Positions 63,152 through 64,000 of a stretch of DNA of 64,000 nucleotides are shown here, piece by piece. A program made the position numbers and the translations under genes. How positions within the stretch are numbered: position 1 is the first letter of the stretch; each line of letters opens with the position of its first letter. The notes beneath the pieces are model-generated. The model searched no databases, was not told where the DNA came from, and saw only the letters and a list, made by a program, of their open reading frames with translations. Source of the stretch: Pseudomonadota bacterium (GTDB taxonomy: Bacteria > Pseudomonadota > Alphaproteobacteria > Acetobacterales > Acetobacteraceae); the NCBI GenBank assembly GCA_021801255.1, contig JAJYYH010000042.1:16151-80150 (forward strand), written 5' to 3'.

Positions 63152-63693
63152 GCCTGCGCGCGGCGATTCGTGCCTATGGATCCCACCCCGATCCGGCGAC
63201 GGCGATGGCGTGTTTCGTTGCGCTGGTTCTCGGAGCGAATGGACCATTCTACCCGTTATACGTGATCGCGGTGGTCGGTTGGGCCCGCGGCCACGCAGCC
63301 TTTCTGACCATGGGCGCGATGCCGCTGTTCCTGGCAGTCCCGGCGCTGGCGCGGTCGCGGCCAGAGGCAGCGCGGGTGGCACTGTGGCTGGTGGGCACAG
63401 TCAATACGGTGTGGTGTATGAAGCTTTTCGGGCCGGAGAGCGGCGTCGGGCTGTTCCTGCTGCCTTGCATCGCGCTGGCGGCACTACTGCAGGGGCGTCT
63501 GTTGACCCTGGCTGCGGTCGGGCTGCCGATCCTGCCGCTTCTGATGCCGGCAACGACGTTCGGGCCGCCGATCCTGGCGCTGACGGCAGCGGAAAACGCA
63601 CGACTGACGACACTGAATGGATTTAGCGCTGCGTGCCTAATGGGGCTACTCACGTTGCGGCTGGCAAGCATGCTGCGGGGGCCGGACGCATAG
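63148..63693 (+). CDS. Unrecognised integral membrane protein, last gene of the sigma-factor operon
   Basis: 181 residues, not recognised. Five to six hydrophobic segments can be traced, with short loops and no conserved charged cluster. The N-terminus MSLRAAIRAYGSHPDPATAMACFVAL is cytoplasmic by charge. It overlaps the methyltransferase gene by 4 bp and so belongs to the same transcript; nothing else about its function can be read from the sequence. Confidence 0.75.
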   Translation: MSLRAAIRAYGSHPDPATAMACFVALVLGANGPFYPLYVIAVVGWARGHAAFLTMGAMPLFLAVPALARSRPEAARVALWLVGTVNTVWCMKLFGPESGVGLFLLPCIALAALLQGRLLTLAAVGLPILPLLMPATTFGPPILALTAAENARLTTLNGFSAACLMGLLTLRLASMLRGPDA

Positions 63694-64000
63694 CGCCGGC
63701 GTCATTTCCTTCGAGCTGTGCCTATCCTCAAGAATCCCCTCATTTTTTCTGATGTCTGTGGTAGGCGCGATTCGGCTGCGTCGGATAGTTACTTCGGCTC
63801 ATGTCGGGATGGAGCATCGAAGTGGGCAAGTCGGGGCAGTCGGGCGGTCGGTTCAAGGCGGTCCGTGGGTTCCTAAGAGGCTGACCCGGAATCAATTCGC
63901 AACAAAGTTTTTTTGAGTTACGTGATGAGTTGGTGCTTGATTGGACGGCATTCGCGTTTCCGCCGATCACTGGGTGGCAGCGGAGGGTTGCGTGATTTCA
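63694..64000. other. Terminal 307 bp without a supported gene; composition shift
   Basis: No reading frame here looks real. From about 63880 the sequence becomes less GC-rich (CAACAAAGTTTTTTTGAG), unlike the region before. It may be the edge of a mobile element or another gene that continues past the window. No inverted repeat could be paired. Confidence 0.35.

Overview
The window is high-GC DNA (about two thirds G+C by eye) from a heterotrophic alphaproteobacterium. Class I lysyl-tRNA synthetase, an ECF11-type sigma/ChrR pair, a PQQ dehydrogenase, a CoxDEG/XdhC set and GC-rich palindromic spacer repeats together suggest a member of the Rhodospirillales, probably Acetobacteraceae. This assignment is inference from gene content, not from a marker gene. 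No rRNA, tRNA, CRISPR array or intact insertion sequence was seen.

Layout. Positions 1-5459 hold a SUF Fe-S cluster operon (sufB, cut by the window edge, then C, D, S, U, T, A). 5534-10614 is a YbhGFSR-like drug exporter (minus strand) with a perfect FNR/FixK-type box upstream. 10817-16127 holds an AhpD-like protein, a DEAD-box helicase, a LOG-family protein, a DHA2 exporter and a serine hydrolase. 16223-18596 is a periplasmic PQQ dehydrogenase with a dihaem cytochrome c. 18670-20352 has an HNH endonuclease and gluQ. 20458-24431 is a sulfur/redox block (cysI, 1-Cys peroxiredoxin, Rrf2 regulator, cysK) with a structured cysI leader. 24461-25557 is hsp20 plus an unknown gene. 25884-32319 is a minus-strand set of molybdenum-hydroxylase maturation genes (CoxG, CoxD, CoxE, two XdhC pieces, a MoeA/MocA-like fusion) without structural subunits, interrupted by an AT-rich gene bounded by 12-bp direct repeats. 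32391-43530 holds an antiporter, prpB, a deacetylase-family protein, DUF192, TerB-like, DinG-like, lysK and a 3'-truncated mprF. 43530-55641 is a catabolic region: a TRAP transporter, Fe-alcohol dehydrogenase and class II aldolase on the minus strand, sarcosine oxidase soxBDAG on the plus strand, a TauD-like dioxygenase and an amidohydrolase.

The most coherent system is at 55809-63693. A sigma factor and a ChrR-type zinc anti-sigma are preceded by TGATCC-N18-TAAGA, the promoter form recognised by ECF11 sigma factors of the Rhodobacter RpoE type (singlet-oxygen response). A second, weaker TGATCC-N18 site faces the opposite way. The two divergent transcripts encode a flavin oxidoreductase, DUF1365, a cyclopropane-fatty-acid-synthase-like methyltransferase, an esterase, a DUF1295 reductase-like membrane protein, a second methyltransferase and an unrecognised membrane protein. 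This looks like a photo-oxidative-stress regulon that modifies membrane fatty acids.

Other regulatory signals are a hairpin that hides the cysI ribosome binding site, overlapping divergent promoters at dinG/lysK that predict a leaderless lysK mRNA, and a two-module palindromic repeat family in at least four spacers.
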